Assembly: GCA_963933055.1 (NCBI GenBank)
Contig: CAWVSY010000017.1
Coordinates: 1 to 64,000 of the forward strand
Source: Oleispira sp963933055
GTDB taxonomy: Bacteria > Pseudomonadota > Gammaproteobacteria > Pseudomonadales > Oceanobacteraceae
Direction: 5' to 3'
DNA length: 64,000 nucleotides
Shown here: positions 26,919-36,337 of the stretch, piece by piece
How positions within the stretch are numbered: the stretch's first letter is position 1
How the letters are laid out: every line of letters begins with the position of its first letter
Position numbers and translations under genes: made by a program
Notes under the pieces: model-generated
What the model saw: only the letters and a program-made list of their open reading frames with translations
Database searches by the model: none
What the model was told of the DNA's origin: nothing

Positions 26919-27704
26919 TTAAGCCAATAAAAATTTCAAACCGACAATTAACAATAACAAAGCAAAGCCACGCTTAAGCAATTTAGCATCTAGCTTATGG
27001 GCTAACTTAGCCCCTAACTTTGCACAAGGCACACTGGTTAATGCAATGCCTAAAACCGCAGGCCAATAGACAAAACCGGTGGTCCAGCTTGGTAAATCGA
27101 CATGTTCCCAGCCGGTATAAATATTACCAACCGATCCGGTTATCGCGATCGGTAATCCACACGCAGCAGCGGTTGCAACCGCACGCTTCATCGGCACATT
27201 AACCCATGTGAGAAACGGTACCGTAAATGACCCACCACCGATACCGAACCAAGCCGAGCCAAAACCAATAATGCTGCCCGAAGCAATTAAACCCGCAGTG
27301 CCCGGCACTTGACGCGACGCCTCTGGATTCACATCAAATGCCATTTTAGCCGCCATCAATAAAGCAAAAATTCCGATCGCCATTTGCAAGGTTGCCCCCG
27401 CCACGCCTGCTAATAAAAATACACCAATCGCCGTGCCAATAATAATTCCTGAACCAATCCAACGTACTAACCCCCAATCAACAGCCCCATGGCGATGATG
27501 TTCTTTCACCGAACTGATTGAGGTAAAAATGATGGTCGTTAAGGATGTCGCTAACGCCATATGGGTTAAAACCTGATCACTTATTCCCATCAAGCCAAAC
27601 GTAATCACCAAAACCGGCACGATAACCAAGCCGCCGCCAATACCAAATAACCCAGCCAATAGCCCAGCCGCAGAGCCAACCAATAAATACACTAAAAACG
27701 TCAT
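26919..27704 (-). CDS. TSUP (TauE/SafE-type) membrane transporter
   Basis: A 261-residue protein with about eight hydrophobic helices in two halves. Each half begins with a glycine-rich repeat, GLLAGLFGIGGGLVIVPVL and IGFGSAWFGIGGGSFTVPFL, the hallmark of the TSUP family (DUF81) that exports sulfite, sulfoacetate or related organic acids. The substrate cannot be read from the sequence. It lies upstream of lgt in the same direction with an 88-base gap and is divergent from the NRDE gene, 100 bases away. Confidence 0.88.
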   Translation of the reverse strand: MTFLVYLLVGSAAGLLAGLFGIGGGLVIVPVLVITFGLMGISDQVLTHMALATSLTTIIFTSISSVKEHHRHGAVDWGLVRWIGSGIIIGTAIGVFLLAGVAGATLQMAIGIFALLMAAKMAFDVNPEASRQVPGTAGLIASGSIIGFGSAWFGIGGGSFTVPFLTWVNVPMKRAVATAAACGLPIAITGSVGNIYTGWEHVDLPSWTTGFVYWPAVLGIALTSVPCAKLGAKLAHKLDAKLLKRGFALLLLIVGLKFLLA

Positions 27705-27804
27705 ATTGCTTAATCCGTATCTTCAAAAATCGCACACATTATGGCGGAAGCTGAGATAAACTGCTGTTACTATTTTATTTCTCTCTCAGGCGTCGATATC
27801 TTCT

Positions 27805-28566
27805 ATGTGTTTGATGACTTTTCAATGGCAGCCTAACGCCGATAATTCCCTTATTCTCAGTGCCAACCGTGATGAATTTTTGCATCGCCCGACACAAGCA
27901 TTACATCCTTGGCCAGAAAAAGAAGGTGTATACGCAGGCAAAGACCTAAGTCAGGGAGGAACATGGCTTGGTATTCATAAAAACGGACGTTTTGCCGCAC
28001 TGACAAACCATCGTGATATGAGGATTAAAGACCCCGAAAATCCAATCAGCCGCGGGAATCTGGTCCTAGACTTCTTAACCTCAGATATTGACCCTCTTGC
28101 ATACCTGCAGCGATTAGAAAGCAACTCAGAGCAGTATGCGGGCTACAATCTATTGGTTGCCGATCAGCATCGACTGGGGTATTTCTCTAATCGCTCCCAA
28201 CAGCCTCCCCGTATCTTAGCTCCTGGCATATACGGCTTAAGCAATGCGTTATTAGACAGCCCATGGCCAAAGCTAGAACGCGCTAAAGAGCAGCTCTCTG
28301 ATTGGCTAACAATAAAAAATAACCGACAACCACTGGCAGGATTATTATCATCAACCATGATCGAAGAGAGCACTCGACTTCCAGATACAGGCATCGGCTT
28401 AGCGATGGAACAGATGCTCTCTTGCCAAAAAATCATCAGCCCCACCTATGGCACTCGCTGTAGCTCAGGGCTCATTATTCATCGTGACTATATGGAAATT
28501 GAAGAAATAAGTTGGCAAGCAAATGGCGACAAAGCAGATGAGAAACATTATCGTATTGAGCGCTAA
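27805..28566 (+). CDS. NRDE family protein (TANGO2-like)
   Basis: A 253-residue protein of the NRDE family, named for the motif seen here as SANRDEFLHRPT at about residues 19-30. The N-terminal MCLMTFQW, with the conserved Cys2, and GKDLSQGGTWLGI are also typical. The cysteine behind the initiator methionine suggests an N-terminal nucleophile fold. Eukaryotic TANGO2 is linked to heme or lipid handling, but the bacterial function is not settled. It appears monocistronic. The 222 bases downstream hold the L,D-transpeptidase promoter and nothing else I can identify. Confidence 0.85.
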   Translation: MCLMTFQWQPNADNSLILSANRDEFLHRPTQALHPWPEKEGVYAGKDLSQGGTWLGIHKNGRFAALTNHRDMRIKDPENPISRGNLVLDFLTSDIDPLAYLQRLESNSEQYAGYNLLVADQHRLGYFSNRSQQPPRILAPGIYGLSNALLDSPWPKLERAKEQLSDWLTIKNNRQPLAGLLSSTMIEESTRLPDTGIGLAMEQMLSCQKIISPTYGTRCSSGLIIHRDYMEIEEISWQANGDKADEKHYRIER

Positions 28567-28788
28567 AATATTTCGCTCGTTAATGTATTATTGATTAAAC
28601 ACTGATTGAATATTGAACAGCATTTTTCTGACGTTTTTGCCCTTCTTTACAAAGAGCAACGCAAGCGAGCAACTTAAAATTGGCTATAAGAAAATCATCT
28701 AAGAATAGTTGCATTAAGTAACAAAAAATCTCATAAGTAGCGTGCAATTTGACCACGCTTTCGCAGTTATGCGTCCATACTCTAGGGT

Positions 28789-30591
28789 ATGAGTGAAATA
28801 TTAAAAAGCGCGACCAGTAGCAAAACGAAACGCCATTTACACCCTGGTGTAATTGCTGGTTTCTGTGCTTTGCTACTTTTCGCAGCATTAGCCGCAACCA
28901 TTAATACCAAACCCTATATGCCACCTAAGGTTGCGCAAAAATATATGGAATATTGGTTAATTGACTCTGCTCGCCAAGTGGCTGGCGAGGTGCGCTTAAA
29001 ACACGTGCGCGATATCGAACCTTTTTATCTACGCCGCGATTACCAGCCTATTTGGATGGACAGTTATGAACTGACGGATGCGGGCGCATCTCTTGTGCAA
29101 GTATTACAAGAAACCTCGGCCGATCACTGGCGTGAATATGGTTATTCATTACAAGCTGTTCTACGTGAAATAAGAGATCTTTCAAATCTTCCAAAGCAAG
29201 CAACCGCCGTTGATGTATTGCTTACCGATGCTTTTATTACCTATGCACAGCAAGCGCTCAATAAAGAACTACTTCCTGATATGGGTGAATCTGATCATCC
29301 GAGTTATCGCAAAGTCTCTGCGTTAAAAAACAAGGGTCATACCGTGAGCTCCAGTGATATCGTCGAGCTATTAAAAGAAAGCTTGAACGACGATAAGCTG
29401 TCGGAATTAATCACCCAGCTAACCCCCAATCATTCAGGCTATCAAGCACTGCGTAAGCAACTGAATCAATATCAAAAAATCATGGCAAAAGGACAGTGGT
29501 ATGCACTGCCTCCTGGTTTTCAGTTACAAGAGAATCAAAGACACCGTTTAGTACCGCACATTCGTTGGCTATTAACGCAATACGGTGATTTAAAACCTGG
29601 CACTTTTTCTTGGTTATTTGAAGAGAAGCCACTTTTAACAGAAGCACCAAGGGCCAATGAAAGCGTTGATCTTAATCAACCCAGTTTTAAATTTGATCAA
29701 TCCCTTGTCGCAGGCATTAAGCATTTCCAAAGCCGCTTTCAGCTTGAGAAAACGGGAGAAATTGATGCGGCGACGTTAGAGGCTTTGAATATTCCGCCTT
29801 ACCATATGGCTCAAAAAATCGCGTTGAATATGAAGCGTTGGCGTCACCTCCCCCGCAACTTAGGGGAACGTCACATTATGGTTAATATGGCAGATTTTCG
29901 CCTGCAATTTAAAGAAGGCGATAAGACCAGCTTAGATATGAAAGTAATTACGGGGCGACCACTTCGCCGTACGCCTGTACTTTCTCAAACAATCAGCACG
30001 GTGGTCTTAGCACCAACGTGGTCTGTGCCACGCCGAATTGCCATTGGTGATATCTTGCCGCAAATTAAACGTGATCCGAAATATTTAGAGCGTAAAGGGT
30101 TTAGCTTAGTAAAAAGTGTCAAAGGCATTGATCAGTATACCTCTGCCAAAGACATTAACTGGAAGAAGATGAGTCCACGATACTTTCCTTACCGCTTGGT
30201 GCAAAAAGCAGGGCAAGGTAATGCCTTGGGTGATGTGAAATTTGTATTGCCTAACGACAAATCCATTTATTTACACGATACCAACCATCCAGAATTATTT
30301 GCGCGTGATATGCGAGCATTAAGTTCAGGCTGCATCCGCGTCGAACAGCCTAAATTATTAGCGGACAAACTCATTTCTGGGCAGCAAGGCTGGAACCGCA
30401 GTAATATCGACTCTGCCATTAACCAAAATCGAACCACCCACATTCGCTTGCAAAAGCCAGTACCGGTTTATCTTATGTACTGGACAACTTGGGTTGATGA
30501 TAATGGCAATCTGCAAATTCGTGACGATGTTTACCAAAGAGATTTGATTGGTAGCTTAGCGCGCAATCATCAAAAATCGTTATCTCTATAA
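28789..30591 (+). CDS. ycbB: L,D-transpeptidase, YcbB/LdtD type
   Basis: A 600-residue periplasmic transpeptidase that makes 3-3 cross-links in peptidoglycan. It has an N-terminal membrane anchor (about residues 20-38), a scaffold region, a peptidoglycan-binding domain near 310-345 (HFQSRFQLEKTGEID), and the YkuD catalytic domain (about 360-535) with H496 in HDTNH and the nucleophile C515 in SSGCIRV. This order matches E. coli LdtD. The ribosome site is weak (AGGGT). The next gene is a YcbK homologue, as in E. coli, so the pair probably acts together in cell-wall remodelling and beta-lactam-tolerant growth; the latter is known for LdtD and only inferred here. Confidence 0.93.
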   Translation: MSEILKSATSSKTKRHLHPGVIAGFCALLLFAALAATINTKPYMPPKVAQKYMEYWLIDSARQVAGEVRLKHVRDIEPFYLRRDYQPIWMDSYELTDAGASLVQVLQETSADHWREYGYSLQAVLREIRDLSNLPKQATAVDVLLTDAFITYAQQALNKELLPDMGESDHPSYRKVSALKNKGHTVSSSDIVELLKESLNDDKLSELITQLTPNHSGYQALRKQLNQYQKIMAKGQWYALPPGFQLQENQRHRLVPHIRWLLTQYGDLKPGTFSWLFEEKPLLTEAPRANESVDLNQPSFKFDQSLVAGIKHFQSRFQLEKTGEIDAATLEALNIPPYHMAQKIALNMKRWRHLPRNLGERHIMVNMADFRLQFKEGDKTSLDMKVITGRPLRRTPVLSQTISTVVLAPTWSVPRRIAIGDILPQIKRDPKYLERKGFSLVKSVKGIDQYTSAKDINWKKMSPRYFPYRLVQKAGQGNALGDVKFVLPNDKSIYLHDTNHPELFARDMRALSSGCIRVEQPKLLADKLISGQQGWNRSNIDSAINQNRTTHIRLQKPVPVYLMYWTTWVDDNGNLQIRDDVYQRDLIGSLARNHQKSLSL

Positions 30592-30730
30592 TTTTCACAC
30601 ATGACTTAACTGTCTTTTCATAGCCAGTGTTAGCTAAGTAGCGTTTTTTCATTCCCAGAAAAGGCATACTGCCGCTAAATCTTGAGTGTGTACGCCCGCT
30701 CAATATCCTATTTCAATAATTAGGCACGAT

Positions 30731-31273
30731 ATGAATCGACGTATTTTTTTACGCAGTGCGGCTGCTTTGACTAGCGCGGCTATTGCTCCAGAAGCTTTTG
30801 CAACTCGCTCACTTTCATCAAGTTCCGATAAGGAGCTGCATTTATACAATATTCATACGGGTGAGTTTGTTAAGACAACGTTTAAACAAGCAGGTCAATA
30901 CGATCAAGATAGTTTAGCAGAATTGGATCATTTATTACGTGATCATCGCAGTGGTGAGTCGACCTTAATTAGCCGCACCTTGTTCAACGACATATACGCT
31001 CTTCAGCAAATGTTTAAACCGAATCAGGCGATTGAAATTATCTCTGGTTACCGTTCGCCAAAAACAAATGAACAACTACGAGCATCAGGCCATGGCGTTG
31101 CTAAGCGCAGCTTGCACATGCAAGGAAAAGCCGTTGATATTTGCATTCCAGGCATCAACTTACGTCAAGTTCGTCAAGCCGCTTTAGCCTTAAAAAGTGG
31201 TGGTGTTGGCTATTATCCTAAAAGTGGTTTCATTCACTTAGACGTAGGACGTGTGCGCCAGTGGGGAAAATAA
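30731..31273 (+). CDS. ycbK: YcbK-type (DUF882) Tat-exported peptidase-like protein
   Basis: A 180-residue protein with an N-terminal NRRIFLRSA twin-arginine motif and a hydrophobic segment ending at about EAFA, so export by Tat is likely. The mature part is an M15-like D-Ala-D-Ala/LAS peptidase fold with the zinc pattern SLHMQGKAVDI (H and D) and a late FIHLDVG histidine. The frame opens 15 codons upstream, but ATG 30731 directly precedes the Tat motif and is preferred. It follows the L,D-transpeptidase gene, the same pairing as ycbB-ycbK in E. coli. Whether it cleaves peptidoglycan is not established for the family. Confidence 0.88.
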   Translation: MNRRIFLRSAAALTSAAIAPEAFATRSLSSSSDKELHLYNIHTGEFVKTTFKQAGQYDQDSLAELDHLLRDHRSGESTLISRTLFNDIYALQQMFKPNQAIEIISGYRSPKTNEQLRASGHGVAKRSLHMQGKAVDICIPGINLRQVRQAALALKSGGVGYYPKSGFIHLDVGRVRQWGK

Positions 31274-31280
31274 ATACACG

Positions 31281-31300
31281 GTACTGAGATAGCTCAGTAC
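31281..31300. terminator. Hairpin between convergent ycbK and ptsP
   Basis: A perfect eight-base-pair stem with a four-base loop (31281-31288 with 31293-31300) begins seven bases after the ycbK stop and touches the ptsP stop codon. No T-run is present on either strand, so it may be a weak bidirectional terminator or a processing signal. Confidence 0.45.
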
Positions 31301-33576
31301 TAGCTTCGACCTGGACCGATCATTCGGCCTAAGCCGACTTTTTCTAATGCCAGTTCAATTGTTGCAGATATAACATGCGCATTTTCAAGCTGCATGACTT
31401 CTGCTAACAGCTCTTGCGCCCATGCCAAGCTGACTCCTCGAATAACCGATTTCACTTTAGGTAAGTTAGAGGCGTTCATCGATAACATGTCATATCCCAT
31501 CGCCATCAAAATCACCGCACCCGCTGGATTACCTGCGAGCTCACCACAGACACTGACCGGTTTATTAATCGCTTTCGCATCTTGAGCAATTTTATACAGC
31601 GCTGTTAATACGGCGGGATGAAATGAGTTGTATAGGTTGGCAACCCGAGGATTATTGCGATCAACGGCCAATAAGTATTGCGTTAAATCATTACTGCCCA
31701 CGGATAAAAAATCTACCCGATGTCCTAGATCCGCAATCTGGTAAACCGCAGCAGGAACCTCAATCATTACCCCAACTTCCGGCATAACAACATGAATGCC
31801 TTCTTCTTCGGTTTCGGCATGTGCACGATAAATAAGATGTAATGCTTCATCCACTTCGCCAACGCTGCTAACCATCGGCAACATAATGCGTAAGTTATTC
31901 AAACCATGGCTCGCTTTAAGCATCGCCTTGACCTGTAATAAAAACAGTTCGGGATGGTCTAACGTTACACGAATACCGCGCCAGCCCAAAAAGGGGTTAG
32001 CTTCTTGAATGGGAAAATAAGGTAATGATTTATCCCCACCAATATCCAAAGTGCGCATGGTGACAGGGTTAGGGGCAAAAGCTTCTAACTGCTGACGATA
32101 AATTTCAGTTTGCTCTGTTTCACTCGGGAAGCGATCTTTCATCATGAAAGGCACTTCCGTACGATACAAGCCAACGCCTTCCGCACCGCGCTCACGACTG
32201 CGAAGCGCGTCAGTGATTAAGCCGGTATTCACCCACAATGGAATACGATAACCATCTTGAGTTATTGCCGGCTCATCACGCAGGCATTCTAGATCTTTAT
32301 TAAGAACCTGCTCGTCTTGGTAAATTCTTTCATACTGCTGACGCATTTGCTGAGTTGGCTGCGAATAAATAAGACCGCGATAACCATCAACGACCAGCTG
32401 CAAACCATCCAGTTGTGCATAAGGAACATCAACTACCCCCATAACGGTCGGAATGCCCATCGCCCGCGCAAGAATGGCGACGTGAGAGTTCGAAGAGCCT
32501 TGCACAGAAACCAGCCCCTTTAGCTTACCAGTAGGAATTTCACCTAACATAGCAGGGGTTAGCTCTTCACTTACCAGAATAATGTCTTCGTCATATTCTG
32601 GAATTTGGCCAACGCTTTCTGTCTCTTGCAAATACGCTAAGATGCGGACACCTAAATCACGAATATCAGAAGCTCGCTCGCGCAAGTACACATCGTCCAT
32701 CAATTCAAAATGACCAATGTATTGCTGTACTACTTGACGTAAAGCGCCTTGAGCCCAAGCGCCTTCTCGAATTTTTATGATCACTTCTGCGCCGAGCGCA
32801 CGGTCATCAAGCATATTCAGATACACGTCGAACAAGGCCATTTCTTCAGGCCGCAAATCATTCGATAGCTTTTGACCAACAGAACGAATATCTCGCCGTA
32901 CGGCGATTAAGGCGGTTTCGAAACGCTCGATTTCTTGTTCAATATCGTCGGCTAATTTATCAGGAACACTGGCTAGATCCGCCGCGGGGTAAATCACAAC
33001 CGCTTTACCGATACCAACGCCGGGGGCGCCAGGCACGCCTTTAAAGCGGGCTTCTTTAGAGGCTGTCGTCGCTTTTGCTGCTGCCGCAATATTACCCGTT
33101 GCTTCTGCATGAGCAATAACACCGGCTAACTGAGCAGACATAGTGACCAGAAATGCTTCTTCACTTTCATCAAACTTACGGCGTTCTTGTTGCTGAACAA
33201 CCAGAACTCCCATCAAGCGGCGATGATGAATAATAGGCACACCTAAGAAGGAATAATATTTCTCTTCTCCGGTTTCTGACAGATAATGATAACGAGGGTG
33301 CGCAGGCGCATCTTCAGTATTGATCAGCTCTTCTCTAGAACCGACCAGGCCGACAAGCCCTTGGGATGAGGCCAGACTGACCTTACCTACCGCATCTTGA
33401 TTAAGACCTTTGGTCGCCATCAATGAATAACGTTTAGTTTCGGCATCGTATAAGTAGACCGAACTCACTTCAGTACGCATGGCATTACGGATACGCGTTA
33501 CAACAACTTTAAGTGCATCACTTAAATCTGTGGCTGCGCTTACTTCCTGCACAATGCTTCTGAGTGTATCCAACAT
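31300..33576 (-). CDS. ptsP: Phosphoenolpyruvate-protein phosphotransferase PtsP (enzyme I-Ntr)
   Basis: A 758-residue enzyme I of the nitrogen PTS. An N-terminal GAF domain (about residues 1-150) is followed by the PTS enzyme I domains: the HPr-binding region, the phosphohistidine H365 in SSNSHVAILARAMG, and the PEP-binding barrel with SVCGELAGNP near 672-681. It passes phosphate from PEP to NPr and then to EIIA-Ntr, signalling nitrogen and potassium status. The GAF domain is known to sense glutamine in relatives. It lies 19 bases downstream of rppH in the same direction, matching the rppH-ptsP operon of E. coli. Confidence 0.96.
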   Translation of the reverse strand: MLDTLRSIVQEVSAATDLSDALKVVVTRIRNAMRTEVSSVYLYDAETKRYSLMATKGLNQDAVGKVSLASSQGLVGLVGSREELINTEDAPAHPRYHYLSETGEEKYYSFLGVPIIHHRRLMGVLVVQQQERRKFDESEEAFLVTMSAQLAGVIAHAEATGNIAAAAKATTASKEARFKGVPGAPGVGIGKAVVIYPAADLASVPDKLADDIEQEIERFETALIAVRRDIRSVGQKLSNDLRPEEMALFDVYLNMLDDRALGAEVIIKIREGAWAQGALRQVVQQYIGHFELMDDVYLRERASDIRDLGVRILAYLQETESVGQIPEYDEDIILVSEELTPAMLGEIPTGKLKGLVSVQGSSNSHVAILARAMGIPTVMGVVDVPYAQLDGLQLVVDGYRGLIYSQPTQQMRQQYERIYQDEQVLNKDLECLRDEPAITQDGYRIPLWVNTGLITDALRSRERGAEGVGLYRTEVPFMMKDRFPSETEQTEIYRQQLEAFAPNPVTMRTLDIGGDKSLPYFPIQEANPFLGWRGIRVTLDHPELFLLQVKAMLKASHGLNNLRIMLPMVSSVGEVDEALHLIYRAHAETEEEGIHVVMPEVGVMIEVPAAVYQIADLGHRVDFLSVGSNDLTQYLLAVDRNNPRVANLYNSFHPAVLTALYKIAQDAKAINKPVSVCGELAGNPAGAVILMAMGYDMLSMNASNLPKVKSVIRGVSLAWAQELLAEVMQLENAHVISATIELALEKVGLGRMIGPGRS

Positions 33577-33595
33577 CTCTTATACTACCGCCTAT

Positions 33596-34102
33596 TTAAT
33601 GCTCGTTTTGACGTTCTGAAAGCCTTTGCAAACGTATGATTTTGGGTGCTAATTCTTTTAATGCCCGCCGATAAACATCTCGTTTAAAGGATACGACTTG
33701 CCCTAAAGGAAACCAATAGCTTGACCAACGCCAGCCATCAAATTCTGGTTTCTCAGTTGCGTCGACATTAATACGCTCATCATCACTGATTAGCTGTAAC
33801 AAATACCATTTTTGTTTTTGGCCTACACACACGGGTTTGCTGTTATAGCGGATCATTCGCCTCGGCAAACGATATCGCAACCAACCTCGCGTGCTACCTA
33901 GCACTTCAACATCTTGGCGCTTTAAGCCAATTTCTTCCGCTAATTCGCGATAAAGCGCATCTTCGGGGGATTCACTATCTTTAATTCCCCCTTGAGGAAA
34001 CTGCCAGGCATCTTGACCAATTCTCCGCGCCCAGAGGACATCACCTTGTCTATTACAAAGGATGATACCCACATTGGGACGGTAGCCGTCCTCATCAATC
34101 AC
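33596..34102 (-). CDS. rppH: RNA pyrophosphohydrolase
   Basis: A 168-residue Nudix hydrolase that removes pyrophosphate from 5'-triphosphate mRNA ends and triggers RNase E decay. The Nudix box is complete: G38, E44, R52-E53, E56-E57 and G59. The family-specific PEFDGWRW and QVVSFKRDVYRR segments are present. The frame is open for 21 more codons, but a GTG at 34100-34102 preceded by AGGATGG gives the usual start of this family (M-I-D-E-D-G-Y-R-P-N-V-G), so I use it. Cotranscription with ptsP downstream is likely. Confidence 0.94.
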   Translation of the reverse strand: MIDEDGYRPNVGIILCNRQGDVLWARRIGQDAWQFPQGGIKDSESPEDALYRELAEEIGLKRQDVEVLGSTRGWLRYRLPRRMIRYNSKPVCVGQKQKWYLLQLISDDERINVDATEKPEFDGWRWSSYWFPLGQVVSFKRDVYRRALKELAPKIIRLQRLSERQNEH

Positions 34103-34300
34103 AATGCCATCCTGAAAAAATCTAATGGGACCAAATTTGCGTATTTTAGACAAAAGGTCAAGCAATACCTGAATATCTCGCCCATTTAGCCCCTCTCTGG
34201 TTAGTTCTCGACCGTTATCGCAACTATCGCAATAAAATAAGGACAGCTTGCTTATGAGATAATAGAATGGTCTTCAATTTACATTTCTGAGGATTTCACG

Positions 34301-34960
34301 GTGGCGTTGGCGATTTTTGATCTAGACCATACTCTTTTATCTGGCGATAGCGATCATGCTTGGGGTCAGTTTTTAGTCGACCATAAAATTGTTGAGCCTG
34401 AGCGTAGCCAGCAGCAAAATGATTATTTCTACGAACAATATAAAGCAGGCTGCTTAGATATAGAAGAATACCTAGCATTCGCGCTAAAGCCTCTTACTGA
34501 GCACCCTCTAGACAAAATGCTGGCCTTGCGTGAGACGTTTATTGAAGAACGCATCAAACCCTTGATCACTGATAAGTCTCGAGCCTTGATTGCCAAGCAC
34601 AAAAATGCAGGTGATCAACTGCTTATCATCACCGCTACTAATGCTTTTGTAACACGCCCGATCGCTACTCTATTAGGCTTTGACGAATTAATTGCTCCTG
34701 AACCTGAAATCATTGATGGCCAATATACCGGAGGCATAACCGGTATCCCCAGCTTCCAACAAGGCAAAGTAATACGTTTAGAAATGTGGCTTGCTGAAAA
34801 AGAAATTGATCTCGCGGGTGCCTTTTTCTACAGTGACTCTCATAATGACTTACCTTTATTGAACATTGTGGACAATCCAGTCGCGGTCGATGCCGATGAG
34901 ACATTAACCAATACCGCTAAAGAGAATGGCTGGCCTATGATGAGCTTACGAGATCACTAG
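34301..34960 (+). CDS. HAD-superfamily (IB) phosphatase
   Basis: A 219-residue HAD hydrolase of subclass IB, the SerB-like group. Motif I FDLDHTL gives nucleophile D7 and acid D9, motif II is IITAT near 108-112, the motif III lysine is in GKVIRL, and motif IV is YSDSHNDLPLL near 177-187. Such enzymes dephosphorylate small metabolites, for example phosphoserine or histidinol phosphate; the cap region does not settle the substrate. The start is a GTG at 34301 preceded by GAGGATTTCACG. It is divergent from rppH across about 200 bases and is followed by the imelysin gene. Confidence 0.85.
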   Translation: MALAIFDLDHTLLSGDSDHAWGQFLVDHKIVEPERSQQQNDYFYEQYKAGCLDIEEYLAFALKPLTEHPLDKMLALRETFIEERIKPLITDKSRALIAKHKNAGDQLLIITATNAFVTRPIATLLGFDELIAPEPEIIDGQYTGGITGIPSFQQGKVIRLEMWLAEKEIDLAGAFFYSDSHNDLPLLNIVDNPVAVDADETLTNTAKENGWPMMSLRDH

Positions 34961-35033
34961 CTTGAACCACCACAAACTGAGCAAACATCAGTTTTAATAA
35001 TAACTAGAATGTATAAATGAAAAGGAGCGGCCA

Positions 35034-36227
35034 GTGATTCGATTGATCTTCGCTATCAGCCTAATTTTTGTGGCTGCTTGTAGTCCACAGCAAGACGAAA
35101 AAGCACCTAAGAAAAATGCCGTTATCAAGCTTGATAGCAATCCTTTTGCTGCTCAGGTAGACATAGTTGCGTATACCAGCCTGTCTCAAGCCAGCTTGTC
35201 AGCACAAGTTATGGATAGCAAGCTTGCCTCTTTTATGTATCACCCAAATCCCATGAGCCAAGAAGAAATTAAGCAAGCCTGGAGAGAAGCCTACAATGAC
35301 TTTCTTTATAGCTTAATCTTTTCATATTTGCCGATACAAGATCCACCCGATTGGAATACTCAACAAATAGCGTATAAAGACCTACTGCTTCAGCTTGATA
35401 GCGGACCGATAGAAGGCGGATACATCGACTATATTCCTGGCTATCCTTTTAGCGGTATTGTGAATGATTTAACGCTGGATATTGATGAAGAAAGCATTCG
35501 TTCGCAACATGGTTTTACCGACCCAACCAACGCCAGTTTAGGCTACCATGCCATTGAATTTATGTTTTGGGGACAAGAAGGCAAACGCTCTGCTCATGAT
35601 TTTTTCCCACAAGAAAATACCGCTCCCGTCCCCATTAATGATACTGAAGAAAGTGCTCACTCTCAACAGATACAAGAAACTGCTGACTATCGAGATTCGT
35701 TGCATATTCCACAAAATCATAATCGTCGTCGCCAATATACCAAGCTATTAAGCGACCTGTTGCAAAAAGATTTGCACCGCATTCAGCGTCGCTGGGAACC
35801 TAGCAGTGGCTATTATGCCCAACTATTACAGCAAAGTAGCGCTGAGAATATCCTACAAGCAGCTTTCATTGCAGGGCAACGATTCATCAGTGAAGAGCTC
35901 TTACAAAAGCGCTTTCAGCTGAACAGCTCAGAGTTTAGCAATAGTAGCCCGCAAGATATTCTCGCCCTGCTCACCGGTCTTGAGTCATGGTATTGGCCAA
36001 AAGAAGAAGATCAGCAAGAAGCGAGCTTAGGATTTTTAATGCAGCAGGCTGATGAGAAAATTGCCGCAGATTTCCAGCAATCACTGATTACCAGTAAAAA
36101 GTGCATTGCAAACATGACAACGAGCGATGATGAGATAGATCAATGTAAGCAAGATACCATCAGCCTACTGTCCAATCTTAGACGTGCCGCCAACAGCCTA
36201 AATGTTGTTTTACCTGCATTAGATTAA
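35034..36227 (+). CDS. Imelysin-family lipoprotein
   Basis: A 397-residue lipoprotein. A GTG start behind AAGGAGCGGCC is followed by a hydrophobic signal and the lipobox FVAAC, so the mature protein begins at Cys16. The imelysin core is all-helical and includes the family motif G-x-H-x-x-E as GYHAIEFMFWGQ at about residues 171-182. Imelysin-like proteins (the IrpA/EfeO-related M75 group) are thought to act in iron handling rather than as peptidases. Usually they sit beside a di-heme peroxidase or EfeU/EfeB genes; none is here. Acidic stretches and a long insert (about residues 190-240) set it apart from typical members. Confidence 0.82.
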   Translation: MIRLIFAISLIFVAACSPQQDEKAPKKNAVIKLDSNPFAAQVDIVAYTSLSQASLSAQVMDSKLASFMYHPNPMSQEEIKQAWREAYNDFLYSLIFSYLPIQDPPDWNTQQIAYKDLLLQLDSGPIEGGYIDYIPGYPFSGIVNDLTLDIDEESIRSQHGFTDPTNASLGYHAIEFMFWGQEGKRSAHDFFPQENTAPVPINDTEESAHSQQIQETADYRDSLHIPQNHNRRRQYTKLLSDLLQKDLHRIQRRWEPSSGYYAQLLQQSSAENILQAAFIAGQRFISEELLQKRFQLNSSEFSNSSPQDILALLTGLESWYWPKEEDQQEASLGFLMQQADEKIAADFQQSLITSKKCIANMTTSDDEIDQCKQDTISLLSNLRRAANSLNVVLPALD

Positions 36228-36337
36228 TCCTAATGTGATATTTATCGACTAGACTAAAAGCAAAGCTCACTATCGTTAGATTACAGCTATTTAGTTTAGT
36301 CTCTAATATTTCATCATCGCTTAGGAATCACCTCTCC

